The notes under the pieces were generated by a model. That model was not told the DNA's origin, did no database searches, and saw only the letters and a list, made by a program, of their open reading frames with translations. Shown piece after piece: positions 1-8,688 of a DNA stretch of 41,924 bases. The position numbers and the translations under genes were made by a program. The first letter of the stretch is position 1; each line of letters begins with the position of its first letter. The stretch is from SZUA-430 sp034440355 (GTDB lineage: Bacteria > Pseudomonadota > Alphaproteobacteria > Micropepsales > Micropepsaceae): assembly GCA_034440355.1 (NCBI GenBank), contig JAWXBY010000030.1:1-41924 (forward strand), in the 5' to 3' direction.

Positions 1-409
1 CGCCGCCCTCCTCCACGTCGATGCCTTCGCTCTTCTTGCCCGCGCCGTGCGGACCATAGGCGTAGGTCTTGGCGCCGGTCGCCGCTTTCAACGGCGCGGC
101 TGCGGGCGAGTGGTCGTTGTGGGTGTGCGTGATCAGGATGTGCGTGACCGTCTCGCCCTTCAGCGCCGTCTGCAACGCTTCGACGTGTTCGTCGATCAGG
201 GGGCCGGGGTCGATGACCGCGACCTTGCCGCGGCCGACGATGTAGGTGCCGGTGCCGTGGAATGTGAACGCGTTCGGGTTGCGCGCGAGGACGCGGCGGA
301 TCAGCGGCGAGATCTCGACCGACGTTTCGTACGCCGGATCGTAGCTGCGATCCGTCGGCAGCTTCGGCAGTTCGACGTGCAGGTCGGCGGCTTTGTGCGG
401 TGTGGTCAA
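1..409 (-). CDS. MBL-fold metallo-hydrolase, N-terminal part (cut by window edge)
   Basis: Only the first ~136 residues are in the window; the rest lies beyond the left edge. Residues 54-70 carry the GTYIVG and VIDPGP strands typical of the metallo-beta-lactamase fold. Residues 95-100 are HTHNDH, the HxHxDH zinc-binding motif, which identifies a binuclear metal hydrolase. The sequence looks closest to the LACTB2/glyoxalase II-like group, but the substrate cannot be told. The start is read as TTG at 409, five bases after the stop of the upstream DUF1499 gene, so the two are probably translated from one message. No ATG is available nearby in this frame. Confidence 0.85.
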   Translation of the reverse strand, partial: MTTPHKAADLHVELPKLPTDRSYDPAYETSVEISPLIRRVLARNPNAFTFHGTGTYIVGRGKVAVIDPGPLIDEHVEALQTALKGETVTHILITHTHNDHSPAAAPLKAATGAKTYAYGPHGAGKKSEGIDVEEGG

Positions 410-413
410 GGCT

Positions 414-1142
414 CTATTTCGCTTCCTTCACGGCGGCCAAAAATTTGCGGATGCGTTCGGCGTTCTTGCCGAGATCGGATTTGCCGACGCGCGACATGGA
501 GCGGATGTCGAGGCGAGAGCCTTCACCGTCCGCCACGATGCGGATGACGATGTCGTCCTTGAAGCCCCACCACATCGTGGTGTCGGTCGCTTCGATGCGG
601 CCCTCTTCCGGAACGGCGGCGGCGATTTCCCAACCCATCGCGCGGCCCGTTTCCTCGGCGCGTTTGAACATGTCGGCCGGCGGTACAGCCGTGATCAGCG
701 GCCCGATGTCGGGATAACCTTTCTGCGTCGCCTCCGCGTTTTCGGCCGTGTTGTAGTCGACGCCGTTCGGCGCTGCCGCGCGCGCCTCTTTCAGCGCGAC
801 GAAGACGGGCGGGTTTGCGGTGTCGGTCGTGATGTCGTGGATGAACGGCACCTTGGCGGCCGTCATCTGCATGTTGATGGGAACGAACGCGGCACCGCCT
901 GCCAAGACGAGCCCGACCAACATTGCGCCAAAACCTGCTTTCGACCGGCCGACGAGCGCGAAGATGAGCCAAAGGACAGCCAACACACCGGCCGCCGCCG
1001 CGGCGTAGACGCCGTACCTCAGCAGCCCGAGCGCGGTCATCCAATCCAAGACGCCGAAGCGATTTGCCGGTCCCGCCGCCAAGACGAGCGCGGCTGCGAT
1101 GACGCCCGCTGCGAGCGCCAAGCGCCCGAATAATCCGTTCAT
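414..1142 (-). CDS. DUF1499 domain membrane protein
   Basis: A 242-residue protein with three hydrophobic segments near residues 6-24, 41-64 and 70-88. A soluble DUF1499 domain follows from about residue 100, recognised by features such as the YPDI stretch, the TDTTMWWGFKDD strand and the closing SRVGKSDLGKN segment. The family's function is unknown. It is the first gene of a two-gene unit with the MBL-fold hydrolase downstream and is divergent from the CsgG-like gene, with about 150 bp between them for both promoters. Confidence 0.88.
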   Translation of the reverse strand: MNGLFGRLALAAGVIAAALVLAAGPANRFGVLDWMTALGLLRYGVYAAAAAGVLAVLWLIFALVGRSKAGFGAMLVGLVLAGGAAFVPINMQMTAAKVPFIHDITTDTANPPVFVALKEARAAAPNGVDYNTAENAEATQKGYPDIGPLITAVPPADMFKRAEETGRAMGWEIAAAVPEEGRIEATDTTMWWGFKDDIVIRIVADGEGSRLDIRSMSRVGKSDLGKNAERIRKFLAAVKEAK

Positions 1143-1291
1143 TGTCGTTTCCCCCGGCCGTTTCTAGCCTGAGAGGAGTTTGGTCCGGCCGCACCTCTCG
1201 CGCAAGGCGACGTTTGGCTGCTTCGATTGCCCGGGATTGCCGCTTGCGTGTATATCGAATGCGGGGATTTCGGATCCTTGGGGGTTACATC

Positions 1292-2245
1292 ATGGGAAGA
1301 ATTCGTTGGGGCGGCGCCTTTGGGCTGCCGGCCCTTTGCGTTGCATTTGCTGTTGCGTCGGCCGGCGTGCTGTCGCCGGCGGCGCGGGCTGAAGATACCA
1401 AGCGGCCGGAGATTCCGAGATGCGAGCGGTCGCTCGGCGCGATCACGATCGTCGATGGCGACCGCGCGGGCTGGAACGAATACGACCTGCAGTCACCGCA
1501 GAAACTGTTGAAGCTCTATGTGCAGCGGTCGCGGTGCTTCACGCTCGTCGATCGCGGCGCGGGCTTCGATGCGGCGCAGCGCGAGCGCGATCTCGACAAG
1601 CAGGGGTCGCTGCAGAAGAAGTCGAATGTCGGCGGCGGTCAGGTTCGCGCGGCGGACTATATCCTCGTCGCGGAAGTCGTGGCGGCGGATCGCGATACCG
1701 GCGGCTCGACGGCCGGCGGCATTGTCGGCGGGATCATCGGCGGCTCCGTCGGGGCGGCCATCGGCGGCGGTTTGACGACGCGCGATCTTGAAGCGCAGGC
1801 GATCCTTTCGGTGACCGACGTGCGCACGTCGGAAACGAAAGTCGTCGAAGAGGGCAAGGCGAAGAAGACCGACGTGTCGTTTGCACTGGGCGCGGGCGCC
1901 GGTGGATGGGGCGGCTTCGGCGGCGCCGTCGGCGGCGGGTATGAAGACACCAGCATCGGCCAGGTCGTGTCGCTCGCGTTTCTCGATGCATACACCCGGA
2001 TGGTCGATAGCCTGAGCGAACTTCCCGACAACGCGTCTGCTGCTGCGCCGGAGCGTGCGTATCAGACGGTCCGTCCGACGACGATGCGCCGTTTCCCGGA
2101 TGCGGGGTCGGCGGTCGTGCGGAAATTGCCGGCCGGCGCACGCGTCGATCCGCTGGGCGAGAAGGACGGCTTGTGGTGGAAGGTCGAAGACGAGAACGGC
2201 AATCAGGGCTGGGTGAAGAACACCGACCTTGAGCCGTTGCGCTGA
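1292..2245 (+). CDS. Secreted CsgG-like protein with glycine zipper and C-terminal SH3 domain
   Basis: The ATG at 1292 gives a standard Sec signal peptide ending in ARA near residue 33; the frame is open further upstream but those starts would bury the signal. The 317-residue product has a CsgG-like alpha/beta region (about 40-240) with the usual order: VDGD strand, LYVQRSRCFTLVDR, ADYILVAEV and a late AFLDAYTRMVD helix. It is interrupted by a glycine zipper (137-160) and a second Gly-rich stretch (200-216). Residues 257-315 form a bacterial SH3-like domain ending in GWVKNTDLEPLR. No lipobox is visible, unlike true CsgG secretion lipoproteins. Likely periplasmic or envelope-associated; the role is unknown. 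Confidence 0.75.
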   Translation: MGRIRWGGAFGLPALCVAFAVASAGVLSPAARAEDTKRPEIPRCERSLGAITIVDGDRAGWNEYDLQSPQKLLKLYVQRSRCFTLVDRGAGFDAAQRERDLDKQGSLQKKSNVGGGQVRAADYILVAEVVAADRDTGGSTAGGIVGGIIGGSVGAAIGGGLTTRDLEAQAILSVTDVRTSETKVVEEGKAKKTDVSFALGAGAGGWGGFGGAVGGGYEDTSIGQVVSLAFLDAYTRMVDSLSELPDNASAAAPERAYQTVRPTTMRRFPDAGSAVVRKLPAGARVDPLGEKDGLWWKVEDENGNQGWVKNTDLEPLR

Positions 2246-2264
2246 TCGACGGAATTCTGACGAC

Positions 2265-2297
2265 AGAGGCGCGCAGCGATGCGCGCCTCTCTTTTTG
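2265..2297 (+). terminator. Intrinsic terminator of the CsgG-like/SH3 gene
   Basis: A perfect 10-bp stem (AGAGGCGCGC at 2265-2274 with GCGCGCCTCT at 2281-2290) and a 6-nt loop are followed by CTTTTTG. The hairpin starts 20 bp after the stop codon. The T-run is only on the plus side, so it serves the upstream plus-strand gene and not the convergent acyl-CoA ligase. Confidence 0.85.
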
Positions 2298-2299
2298 TT

Positions 2300-3943
2300 C
2301 TACGCCGTCGGCAGCTTGTAGTCTTTGAACTGCTGGCGAAGCGTGGTCTTTTGGATCTTGCCGGTCGCGGTCAGCGGGATTTCGTTGACGAACGCGACGT
2401 CGTCGGGCGTCCACCACTTCGCGATCTTGCCTTCGAGGTATTTCAGAACGTCGGCCTTCGTGATGTTGGCGTCGGGTTTGCGCACGATGATCAGCAGCGG
2501 ACGTTCGTCCCACTTCGGGTGAACGACGCCGATGACCGCTGCTTGCGCGACGCCGGGGCAGCCGACGGCGATGTTTTCGACGTCGATCGAGGAGATCCAT
2601 TCGCCGCCGGATTTGATCACGTCTTTGGCGCGGTCGGTGATCTGCATGAAGCCGAGTTCGTCTAGGGTCGCGACGTCGCCGGTGTCGAACCAGTTGTCCT
2701 TGTCGACGATCGAGTCCGTTCCGTGACGGCCGCCTTCGCCCTTGAAATACGCCCGTGCGACGCCCGGGCCGCGCACGACCAGGTGACCGAAGGTCTTTCC
2801 GTCGTGCGGAAGGTCTTTGCCGTCGTCGTCGGTGATCTTCATTTCGACCGAGTACATGGCGCGGCCTTGCTTCGACTTCACCTTCAGTTGCTCCGCCCAG
2901 GGCATGTCTTCCATGCCTGACTTGAACGAGCCGATGGTGCCGACGGGCGACATTTCCGTCATGCCCCAGGCGTGCATCACTTCGACTTCGTATTTTTTCT
3001 CGAAGGTTTCGATCATCGACGGCGGGCAGGCCGAACCGCCGATCATCACTTTGCGCAGGTGGGGCAACTTCAGATTGTTCGCTTCCATGTGCGCGAGCAG
3101 CATTTGCCACACGGTCGGGACAGCGGCGCTGATCGTCACCTTCTCGCCGTCGAGAAGTTCGTAGACCGACGGGCCGTCGAGTTTGGCGCCAGGCATCACC
3201 ATCTTGGTGCCGTTCATCGGGCAGGCGAACGTCGTCGCCCAGGCGTTGGCGTGGAACATCGGAACTACCGGCAGCAGCGTGTCGGTCGACTTCGCGCCGA
3301 TGCAGTCGGCGGTGTTCACCGCCATCGCATGCAGGACGTTCGAGCGGTGCGAGTAGAGCACGCCCTTCGGGTTGCCCGTTGTGCCGGACGTGTAGCAGAG
3401 GCCCGCCGCCGTGTTCTCGTCGAACTTCGCCCATTTGAAATCGTCGTCGACGTCGCCGACGAGGTCCTCGAACGCGATGGCGTTGCGCAGCGTGGTCTGC
3501 GGCATATGCGCCTTGTCGGTCAGGATGACGAAGGTTTCGACGACGTCGATTTGCTTGGCGATCTTTTCGAGGAGCGGCACGAAGGTCAGGTCGACGAACA
3601 TCATGCGGTCTTCGGCGTGATTGACGATGTAGACGATCTGTTCCGGGAAGAGGCGCGGGTTGATCGTGTGGCAAATCGCGCCCAGCCCCATGATGCCGTA
3701 CCAGGCTTCGAGGTGCCGGCCGGTGTTCCAGGCGAGCGTGCCGATGCGGTCGCCCAGCCGGATACCGCGGCGGGTCAAGGCCTTCGCCACCTTGCGCGCC
3801 CGGCTGTGGATTTGGCGGTAGTTGGTGCGCACGATCGGGCCCTCGACCGAACGGCTGACCACCTCGCGTTCCCCGTGGAAATGAGCCGCGTGGTCCAGGA
3901 TCGACGACACCACCAAAGGCCAATCCTGCATAGAGCCGAGCAT
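2300..3943 (-). CDS. Medium/long-chain fatty acid-CoA ligase (AMP-binding family)
   Basis: Full-length 547-residue acyl-adenylate-forming ligase, which activates a carboxylic acid with ATP and CoA. The P-loop YTSGTTGNPKG is at 184-194, the AWGMTE motif at 325-330, the ATP-binding DTGD at 420-423, the hinge region DRAKDVIKSGGEWIS at 437-451, and the catalytic lysine is in PLTATGK near 529. The N-terminus (MLGSMQDWPLVVSSIL) resembles the AlkK / methylthiopropionyl-CoA ligase (DmdB) branch. Chain-length preference cannot be read from sequence. The ATG is preceded by a good ribosome-binding site (TGGAGGAACGAA). Expressed as a single gene. Confidence 0.92.
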   Translation of the reverse strand: MLGSMQDWPLVVSSILDHAAHFHGEREVVSRSVEGPIVRTNYRQIHSRARKVAKALTRRGIRLGDRIGTLAWNTGRHLEAWYGIMGLGAICHTINPRLFPEQIVYIVNHAEDRMMFVDLTFVPLLEKIAKQIDVVETFVILTDKAHMPQTTLRNAIAFEDLVGDVDDDFKWAKFDENTAAGLCYTSGTTGNPKGVLYSHRSNVLHAMAVNTADCIGAKSTDTLLPVVPMFHANAWATTFACPMNGTKMVMPGAKLDGPSVYELLDGEKVTISAAVPTVWQMLLAHMEANNLKLPHLRKVMIGGSACPPSMIETFEKKYEVEVMHAWGMTEMSPVGTIGSFKSGMEDMPWAEQLKVKSKQGRAMYSVEMKITDDDGKDLPHDGKTFGHLVVRGPGVARAYFKGEGGRHGTDSIVDKDNWFDTGDVATLDELGFMQITDRAKDVIKSGGEWISSIDVENIAVGCPGVAQAAVIGVVHPKWDERPLLIIVRKPDANITKADVLKYLEGKIAKWWTPDDVAFVNEIPLTATGKIQKTTLRQQFKDYKLPTA

Positions 3944-4136
3944 TTCGTTCCTCCAGATAGCTTGCGGGCGCTTTCGCCCCGGTTTGCGCCGATCTTATGT
4001 GCGGCGCGGCAAGGGGACAATACGAAGGTGAGAGCGGGCCGGATGGCCGTCCGAGCGTGCGTGCGATCACACGTTCGCTTGACCGCGCCGCGGGGGTCGG
4101 TCAACCGTCACCGGCCAAAGCAACCGAGTGGACGCT

Positions 4137-5519
4137 ATGCCCCTGACGAATACCCAGACGCGCGACGTCGAAGCGCTGATACATCCTTATACCAACCTCG
4201 CGCGCCATCGCGAGTTGGGGCCGCTTATTCTTGAGCGGGGTAAGGGTGTCCATATCTTCGACAGCCAGGGGCGCGAGTATATCGACGCGATGGCGGGGCT
4301 CTGGTGTGTGAGCCTTGGGTACAACGAGGAGCGGCTGGTCGAGGCGGCGGCGAAGCAGATGCGGCATCTGCCCTACTCGCACATCTTTGCGGGGCGCAGT
4401 CATGAGCCGGGGATCGAGCTAGCGGAGAAGCTGAAAGAGGTGGCGCCGTTTGCCGCTTCGAAGGTGTTCTTCGCCAACTCCGGGTCGGAGGCGAACGATA
4501 CGCAGGTGAAGCTTGCGTGGTACTATTGGAATGCGAAGGGCAAGCCGCAGAAGAAGAAGATCATCAGCCGGACGAAGGCCTATCACGGCGTGACTCTGGT
4601 GAGCGCGAGCCTCACGGGGTTGCCGAACAATCATCGCGGGTTTGATCTGCCGTTCGCCGGAATCCTTCATGCGGATTGTCCGCATGCCTATCGCTTTGCC
4701 GAGGCGGGCGAGAGCGACGATGATTTTGCAGCGCGGCTGGCCGGCAATCTCGAGGCGCTGATCGAGCGTGAGGGGCCGGACACGATTGCGGCCTTCATCG
4801 CCGAGCCCGTGATGGGCGCGGGCGGCGTGATCGTGCCGCCGGCGACGTATTTCGATCGCATTCAGCCGATCTTGGCCAAGCACGATATTCTCTTCATCGA
4901 CGATGAGGTGATTTGCGGGTTCGGGCGCACCGGGAATTACTGGGGCGCGCAGACGTACAACATGCGGCCGCATACGCTGTCGTGCGCGAAGGCGTTGTCA
5001 TCGGCCTATCTGCCGATTTCCGCGATGCTGATGCATGACGACATGTACGAGGCGCTGTTGGATCAGAGTCGGGCGATCGGCACGTTCGGGCACGGCTATA
5101 CCTACAGCGCGCATCCGGTTGCGGCGGCGGTCGCGCTCGAGACGCTCAAGATTTACGAGGAGCGCAACATCGTCGGTCACGTGCGGCGGGTGGCGCCGCA
5201 TTTCTTGAAGCGGTTGCGCGCGCTGCGTGAGCATCCCCTGGTGGGCGAAGCCGATGGCGTGGGCTTGCTGGGCGGCGTCGAATTGGTGGCGGACAAGGCC
5301 ACAAGGCGCAATTTCGCTGCAGATAAAGCGGTCGCGATGAATTGTGCGGTGTTCGCGCAGGAGGAAGGCATCTTCACGCGGGGCATGCTGTCGGACCGGC
5401 TTGGGTTCTGTCCGCCATTGATCATCACGGAAGCGGAGATCGACGAGATGTTCGAACGTTTCGTGCGCGCGCTCGACAAAACCGAGGCGTGGGTGCGGCG
5501 CGAAAAATTGCGAGACTGA
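4137..5519 (+). CDS. Class III (omega) aminotransferase
   Basis: PLP enzyme of fold type I, moving an amino group from a terminal amine (beta-alanine, GABA, putrescine-like) to a keto acid, commonly pyruvate. Visible signatures are SGSEAND (about 115-121), FIDDEVICGFGRTG with the pyridine-binding Asp, and the Schiff-base lysine in LSCAKALSSAY (about 285). At 460 residues it matches the family. An in-frame GTG lies three codons upstream at 4128; I prefer the ATG. The exact substrate is not predictable. It overlaps no gene and ends 17 bp before the convergent kinase/P-loop gene. Confidence 0.9.
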   Translation: MPLTNTQTRDVEALIHPYTNLARHRELGPLILERGKGVHIFDSQGREYIDAMAGLWCVSLGYNEERLVEAAAKQMRHLPYSHIFAGRSHEPGIELAEKLKEVAPFAASKVFFANSGSEANDTQVKLAWYYWNAKGKPQKKKIISRTKAYHGVTLVSASLTGLPNNHRGFDLPFAGILHADCPHAYRFAEAGESDDDFAARLAGNLEALIEREGPDTIAAFIAEPVMGAGGVIVPPATYFDRIQPILAKHDILFIDDEVICGFGRTGNYWGAQTYNMRPHTLSCAKALSSAYLPISAMLMHDDMYEALLDQSRAIGTFGHGYTYSAHPVAAAVALETLKIYEERNIVGHVRRVAPHFLKRLRALREHPLVGEADGVGLLGGVELVADKATRRNFAADKAVAMNCAVFAQEEGIFTRGMLSDRLGFCPPLIITEAEIDEMFERFVRALDKTEAWVRREKLRD

Positions 5520-5536
5520 TCGGCTCGGCGACGGCC

Positions 5537-7033
5537 TCAGCAGCCGATCTGTTTGCGTGCGGCGTCGGCGAGCGCGTGAGCGCCTTGGCCGGCGTCGAGT
5601 TTCGTCCACGCGATGTTGCCCAGATCGTAGCCGAGTTGGCGGTGGAGAACTGTCTTGTCGGCGTCGGAGGCGTCGCCTGTGCGGTGGGCGAGGCGCGTTT
5701 CGAGCGTGGGTGTCGAGGCTTCCAGCCATAGGCCGATAAAGCGCGCGCCGGCCTTCGACGCGACGGCTTTGATGGCGCTGCGTTCGTCTTCGCGCGCGAA
5801 GACGGCATCGGCGACGACCGCTTGGCCGGCGTGAAGCGCCGCGCCGGCGAGGTCGTCCATCGTGGCGTAGACGTGAGCGGTGCGTTCGGCCGCGTAGGCG
5901 GCGGGCGCGAGGTGGGCGTCGAGGCTGACGCCGACTTGGCGTTTGCGGATTTCGTCCGTGCGCAGATGGATCGCGCCCGGCGCGCGGCCGATGCCCGGCG
6001 CGAGCGCGCGGGCGAGCGTCGACTTGCCTGTGCCGGAGAGACCGCCGATCGCGATCAGGATCGGCCCGCTTGGCGTTGCGAAGTCACTTGCGAGTTTCAG
6101 ATAGCGGCGTGCGGTGTCGGCGGCGCCCGGTCTGCGGCCTTCCGTCTTGGCGCGGATTTCGGCGCGCCACGTCAGATACGCGGGCAGCGCCGCGAGATCC
6201 TCCATCAGCCCGTGCCAGCGCGGCGGCGGTTGATCCATGATCCAGGCGTTGAGCGCGCGGTTCGCGTGGTCGGTCAGACCGCGCGCGCGCAGGTCCATGA
6301 TCAGGAAGGCGATGTCGTAGAGCGGCGGGATGTTGGCGTAGAAATCGTCGAACTCGATGCAGTCGAACAGGATGGGCCGTCCGTGATCGACGAAAGCGTT
6401 GCGCAAATGCAGATCGCCGTGGCAATGGCGTATGGCCGACGATTGGCGTTTCAACGTTTCGTGCGCCGCTTTGTGGACGTTCTCGCGATTGAGCGTGTGG
6501 GGCGGCAGCGACGCGGCGTCAAAGACGGTTCGCTGTTCTCTGAGGTCGCGCAGGTTTTCGTCGGCGATGCGCGCGGCGGCGGCCGGCCAATCGACGTTCG
6601 ACACGGATTCGGCGGCGGCGTGGAAGGCGGCCACGTGGTGGGCCAGCTTCTCGACCATCGCGACGTCGAGCTTGCCGTTGTCGGCCATATCGCTGAGGAG
6701 CGCGCCGTCGGCGAAGCGTTTCATTTCCAGCACGAAGTCGACCGCGCGCCCCTGCCCGTCCAGCGCCAGCTTGCCGTCGCGTTCGGTGATCGGCAGGACG
6801 CGACGGTACATCTCGTGCGCGGTGCGGCGGTTGAGTCTCAGTTCGCGGTCGAGGACGTGATGCCGCTTCTCCGGCGTCGCGAAGTCGAGATAGCCGAGAT
6901 TGACGGCCTTCTTCAGTTTGAACGCGCGCTCGCCGACCAGGAACACAAAGGCCGCATGCGTTTCTTCGACCTTCGGGACTTCACCCCACGGTGCACCGGA
7001 GCGAAGCCAGATTACGACGTCGGATTGATCCAT
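5537..7033 (-). CDS. Bifunctional protein: phosphotransferase (APH-like) domain plus P-loop kinase/ATPase domain
   Basis: A 498-residue fusion. The N-terminal half is a protein-kinase-like aminoglycoside-phosphotransferase fold, with the catalytic loop HGDLHLRN at 205-212 and metal-binding FDCIEFDD at 223-230. From about residue 323 a second module begins with a Walker A motif GLSGTGKST (331-339), followed by HLRTDEIRK and a late ADAVFARED strand, resembling zeta-toxin/gluconokinase-type small-molecule kinases. This two-domain architecture is known in proteobacteria but its substrate is unknown to me. The start overlaps the end of the CDF gene by 22 bp, implying translational coupling in the pdxH-CDF-kinase unit. 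Confidence 0.88.
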   Translation of the reverse strand: MDQSDVVIWLRSGAPWGEVPKVEETHAAFVFLVGERAFKLKKAVNLGYLDFATPEKRHHVLDRELRLNRRTAHEMYRRVLPITERDGKLALDGQGRAVDFVLEMKRFADGALLSDMADNGKLDVAMVEKLAHHVAAFHAAAESVSNVDWPAAAARIADENLRDLREQRTVFDAASLPPHTLNRENVHKAAHETLKRQSSAIRHCHGDLHLRNAFVDHGRPILFDCIEFDDFYANIPPLYDIAFLIMDLRARGLTDHANRALNAWIMDQPPPRWHGLMEDLAALPAYLTWRAEIRAKTEGRRPGAADTARRYLKLASDFATPSGPILIAIGGLSGTGKSTLARALAPGIGRAPGAIHLRTDEIRKRQVGVSLDAHLAPAAYAAERTAHVYATMDDLAGAALHAGQAVVADAVFAREDERSAIKAVASKAGARFIGLWLEASTPTLETRLAHRTGDASDADKTVLHRQLGYDLGNIAWTKLDAGQGAHALADAARKQIGC

Positions 7034-7971
7034 GGCCGTTTGTCCACGTTAGGCTCTTCGACGCCGGCGGGGTCTTGGTGGATGAGAACTTCGGTGTCGG
7101 GGAAGGCGTCCTCGATGGCGCGTTCGACTTCATCGCTGATGCGGTGGGCCTCGGCCAGCGTCATGCCGGCGGGCAGTTCGAGGTGCAGTTGGATGAACGA
7201 GCGGTGGCCCGAGCGGCGCGTGCGCAGGTCGTGAAGGCTTATGACGTCGCGATGGCGGGCGACGATTTCTTTGATGCGGCGACGATCGTCGTCCTCGAAC
7301 TCGCGGTCCATCAGTTCGTTGTAGGCGCCTTGCACGATGCTGAAGGCGCCCCAAGCGATCACCGCGCCGATGGCGAGGCCGATGATCGGGTCGGCGATGG
7401 CGAAGCCCCAGACTCCGGCAAGCACCAACGCCAGCACCACACCGAGATTCGTTGTGATGTCGTTGACATAGTGCAGGTAGTCCGCGTCGATGGCGAGCGA
7501 GCGCGTGCGGCTGATGACATAGCGCTGATACATGACGAGCGCGACGGTGAGGACCATCGAGACGGCGATGACGATCAGGCCTGTCACGCTTTCTTCGACA
7601 GGCTGCGGATCGATCAGCCGTATCACCGACTCGTACAACAGATACGCCGCTGAGAGTGCGATGAGGGCGGCTTGTCCCAGGCCCGCGATTGCTTCGGCCT
7701 TGCCGTGACCGAAGCGGTGTTCGCGGTCGGCGGGCGTCATGGCGTGGCGCACCGCCAGGAGATTGAGCGAAGAGGCCACCAGGTCGAGACCTGAGTCGAC
7801 CAGCGAGGCGAGCATCGCGACCGAATGCGTCGCGGCCCAAGCCCAGAGTTTGATCGCGATCAGGATCGCGGCGACCGTCACAGCCGCCGTCGTCGCGCGG
7901 CGTTTCAGGCGCTCGGCTTCCGCGCCTGTCGCCTGCGCTGGCGTCACGGGAACAGTCGCTCGGTCCGCCAT
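7012..7971 (-). CDS. Cation diffusion facilitator metal exporter (FieF/CDF family)
   Basis: A 319-residue inner-membrane antiporter that exports divalent metals (Zn, Fe or similar) against protons. Six hydrophobic segments occupy residues about 27-220. The tetrahedral transport site is intact: Asp59 and Asp63 (LVDSGLD) in the second segment, His167 and Asp171 (HYVND) in the fifth, equivalent to the D/D/H/D set of E. coli FieF. The HRFGHGK loop (85-91) is characteristic. The cytoplasmic C-terminal domain (about 220-300) contains the ferredoxin-like dimerisation fold. It overlaps pdxH by 28 bp upstream and the kinase fusion by 22 bp downstream. Confidence 0.93.
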   Translation of the reverse strand: MADRATVPVTPAQATGAEAERLKRRATTAAVTVAAILIAIKLWAWAATHSVAMLASLVDSGLDLVASSLNLLAVRHAMTPADREHRFGHGKAEAIAGLGQAALIALSAAYLLYESVIRLIDPQPVEESVTGLIVIAVSMVLTVALVMYQRYVISRTRSLAIDADYLHYVNDITTNLGVVLALVLAGVWGFAIADPIIGLAIGAVIAWGAFSIVQGAYNELMDREFEDDDRRRIKEIVARHRDVISLHDLRTRRSGHRSFIQLHLELPAGMTLAEAHRISDEVERAIEDAFPDTEVLIHQDPAGVEEPNVDKRPWINPTS

Positions 7972-8573
7972 GCCGACGTCGGCGTGTCGCGGCGATAGAC
8001 GAGGCGGTCGTGCAGACGGAACGGACGATCACGCCAGAATTCGATCTCGGTCGGCGCGAGGCGGAAGCCCGACCAGTGCGGCGGACGAGGGACTTTCGTC
8101 AGGCCGTATTTGGCAGCGTAGCGCGCGACTTCCGTTTCCAGTTCGAAGCGGCCCTTGAGCGCTCGCGATTGGCGCGAGGCCCAAGCGCCGATCTGGCTGT
8201 CCTTCGGGCGCGAGGCGAAATAGGCGTCGGCTTCGGCGTTGCTGACCTGCGAGATGGGGCCGCGGATGCGGATTTGGCGGCGCAGACTTTTCCAATGGAA
8301 GCCGAGGGCGGCTTGCTTGGCGCCGAGCAGTTCGGTGCCCTTCGCGCTTTCGAAGTTCGTGTAGAAGACGAAGCCGCCCGCGTCATATCCCTTCAACAGG
8401 ACCATGCGCACGTTGGGCAGGCCGCTTGCGTCAACCGTCGCGAGCGCCATGGCGTTGTGGTCGTTCGGTTCCTTCGTCGCCGCAAGGGCGAACCATTCGG
8501 CGAACTGCGCGAACGGGTCGCCGGCCGCCGGAATCTCGGACGGGGCGTCTTCTATCGGCTTGGCATCTGACAT
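7944..8573 (-). CDS. pdxH: Pyridoxamine/pyridoxine 5'-phosphate oxidase
   Basis: FMN-dependent oxidase that makes pyridoxal 5'-phosphate, the cofactor of the several PLP enzymes in this window. The 209-residue product from the ATG at 8573 shows MALATVDASGLPNVRMVLLK, the FVFYTNFESAKG flavin-binding segment, FHWKSLRRQIRIRG, SRPKDSQIGAWAS and the closing WRTERLFP, all family hallmarks. The frame is open upstream to 8690, but the ATG at 8573 matches the usual family length. The stop lies inside the CDF gene. Confidence 0.95.
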   Translation of the reverse strand: MSDAKPIEDAPSEIPAAGDPFAQFAEWFALAATKEPNDHNAMALATVDASGLPNVRMVLLKGYDAGGFVFYTNFESAKGTELLGAKQAALGFHWKSLRRQIRIRGPISQVSNAEADAYFASRPKDSQIGAWASRQSRALKGRFELETEVARYAAKYGLTKVPRPPHWSGFRLAPTEIEFWRDRPFRLHDRLVYRRDTPTSAWRTERLFP

Positions 8574-8608
8574 GCGATTTGACGCTGCGCTGTTGCTCTC
8601 AAGTCCAG

Positions 8609-8637
8609 TATATAGGACGCGGGAGACGACCTGTCGC
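8609..8637 (-). promoter_or_regulatory. Possible pdxH promoter
   Basis: On the minus strand a GCGACA box (plus positions 8632-8637) is followed after 17 bp by TATATA (8609-8614), 36 bp upstream of the pdxH ATG. Only the -10 box is a strong match; the -35 matches four of six bases. Confidence 0.3.
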
Positions 8638-8688
8638 GCGCCCCTTCCGCGCGGCACCGCCACTGAGATTGAGAGCCGCTCGCACCCC

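Noticed and set aside
1734..4070. Very long open frames opposite real genes (also opposite dxs, the amidohydrolase and aroC)
   Set aside because: They are antisense to strongly supported genes and have the Arg-rich composition produced by GC-rich codons read in the wrong frame.
4079..4104. TTGACC and GGTCAA inverted repeat before the class III aminotransferase, considered as an operator
   Set aside because: Only 6-bp arms 14 bp apart; could equally be a -35 box; no adjacent regulator.
5518..5549. GATCGGCT and AGCCGATC inverted repeat at the convergent stops, considered as a bidirectional terminator
   Set aside because: 16-nt loop, no T-run on either side, and it overlaps coding sequence.
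5537..7033. P-loop domain of the kinase fusion considered as a zeta toxin of a toxin-antitoxin pair
   Set aside because: It is fused to a phosphotransferase domain, sits in a metabolic unit and has no small antitoxin gene beside it.
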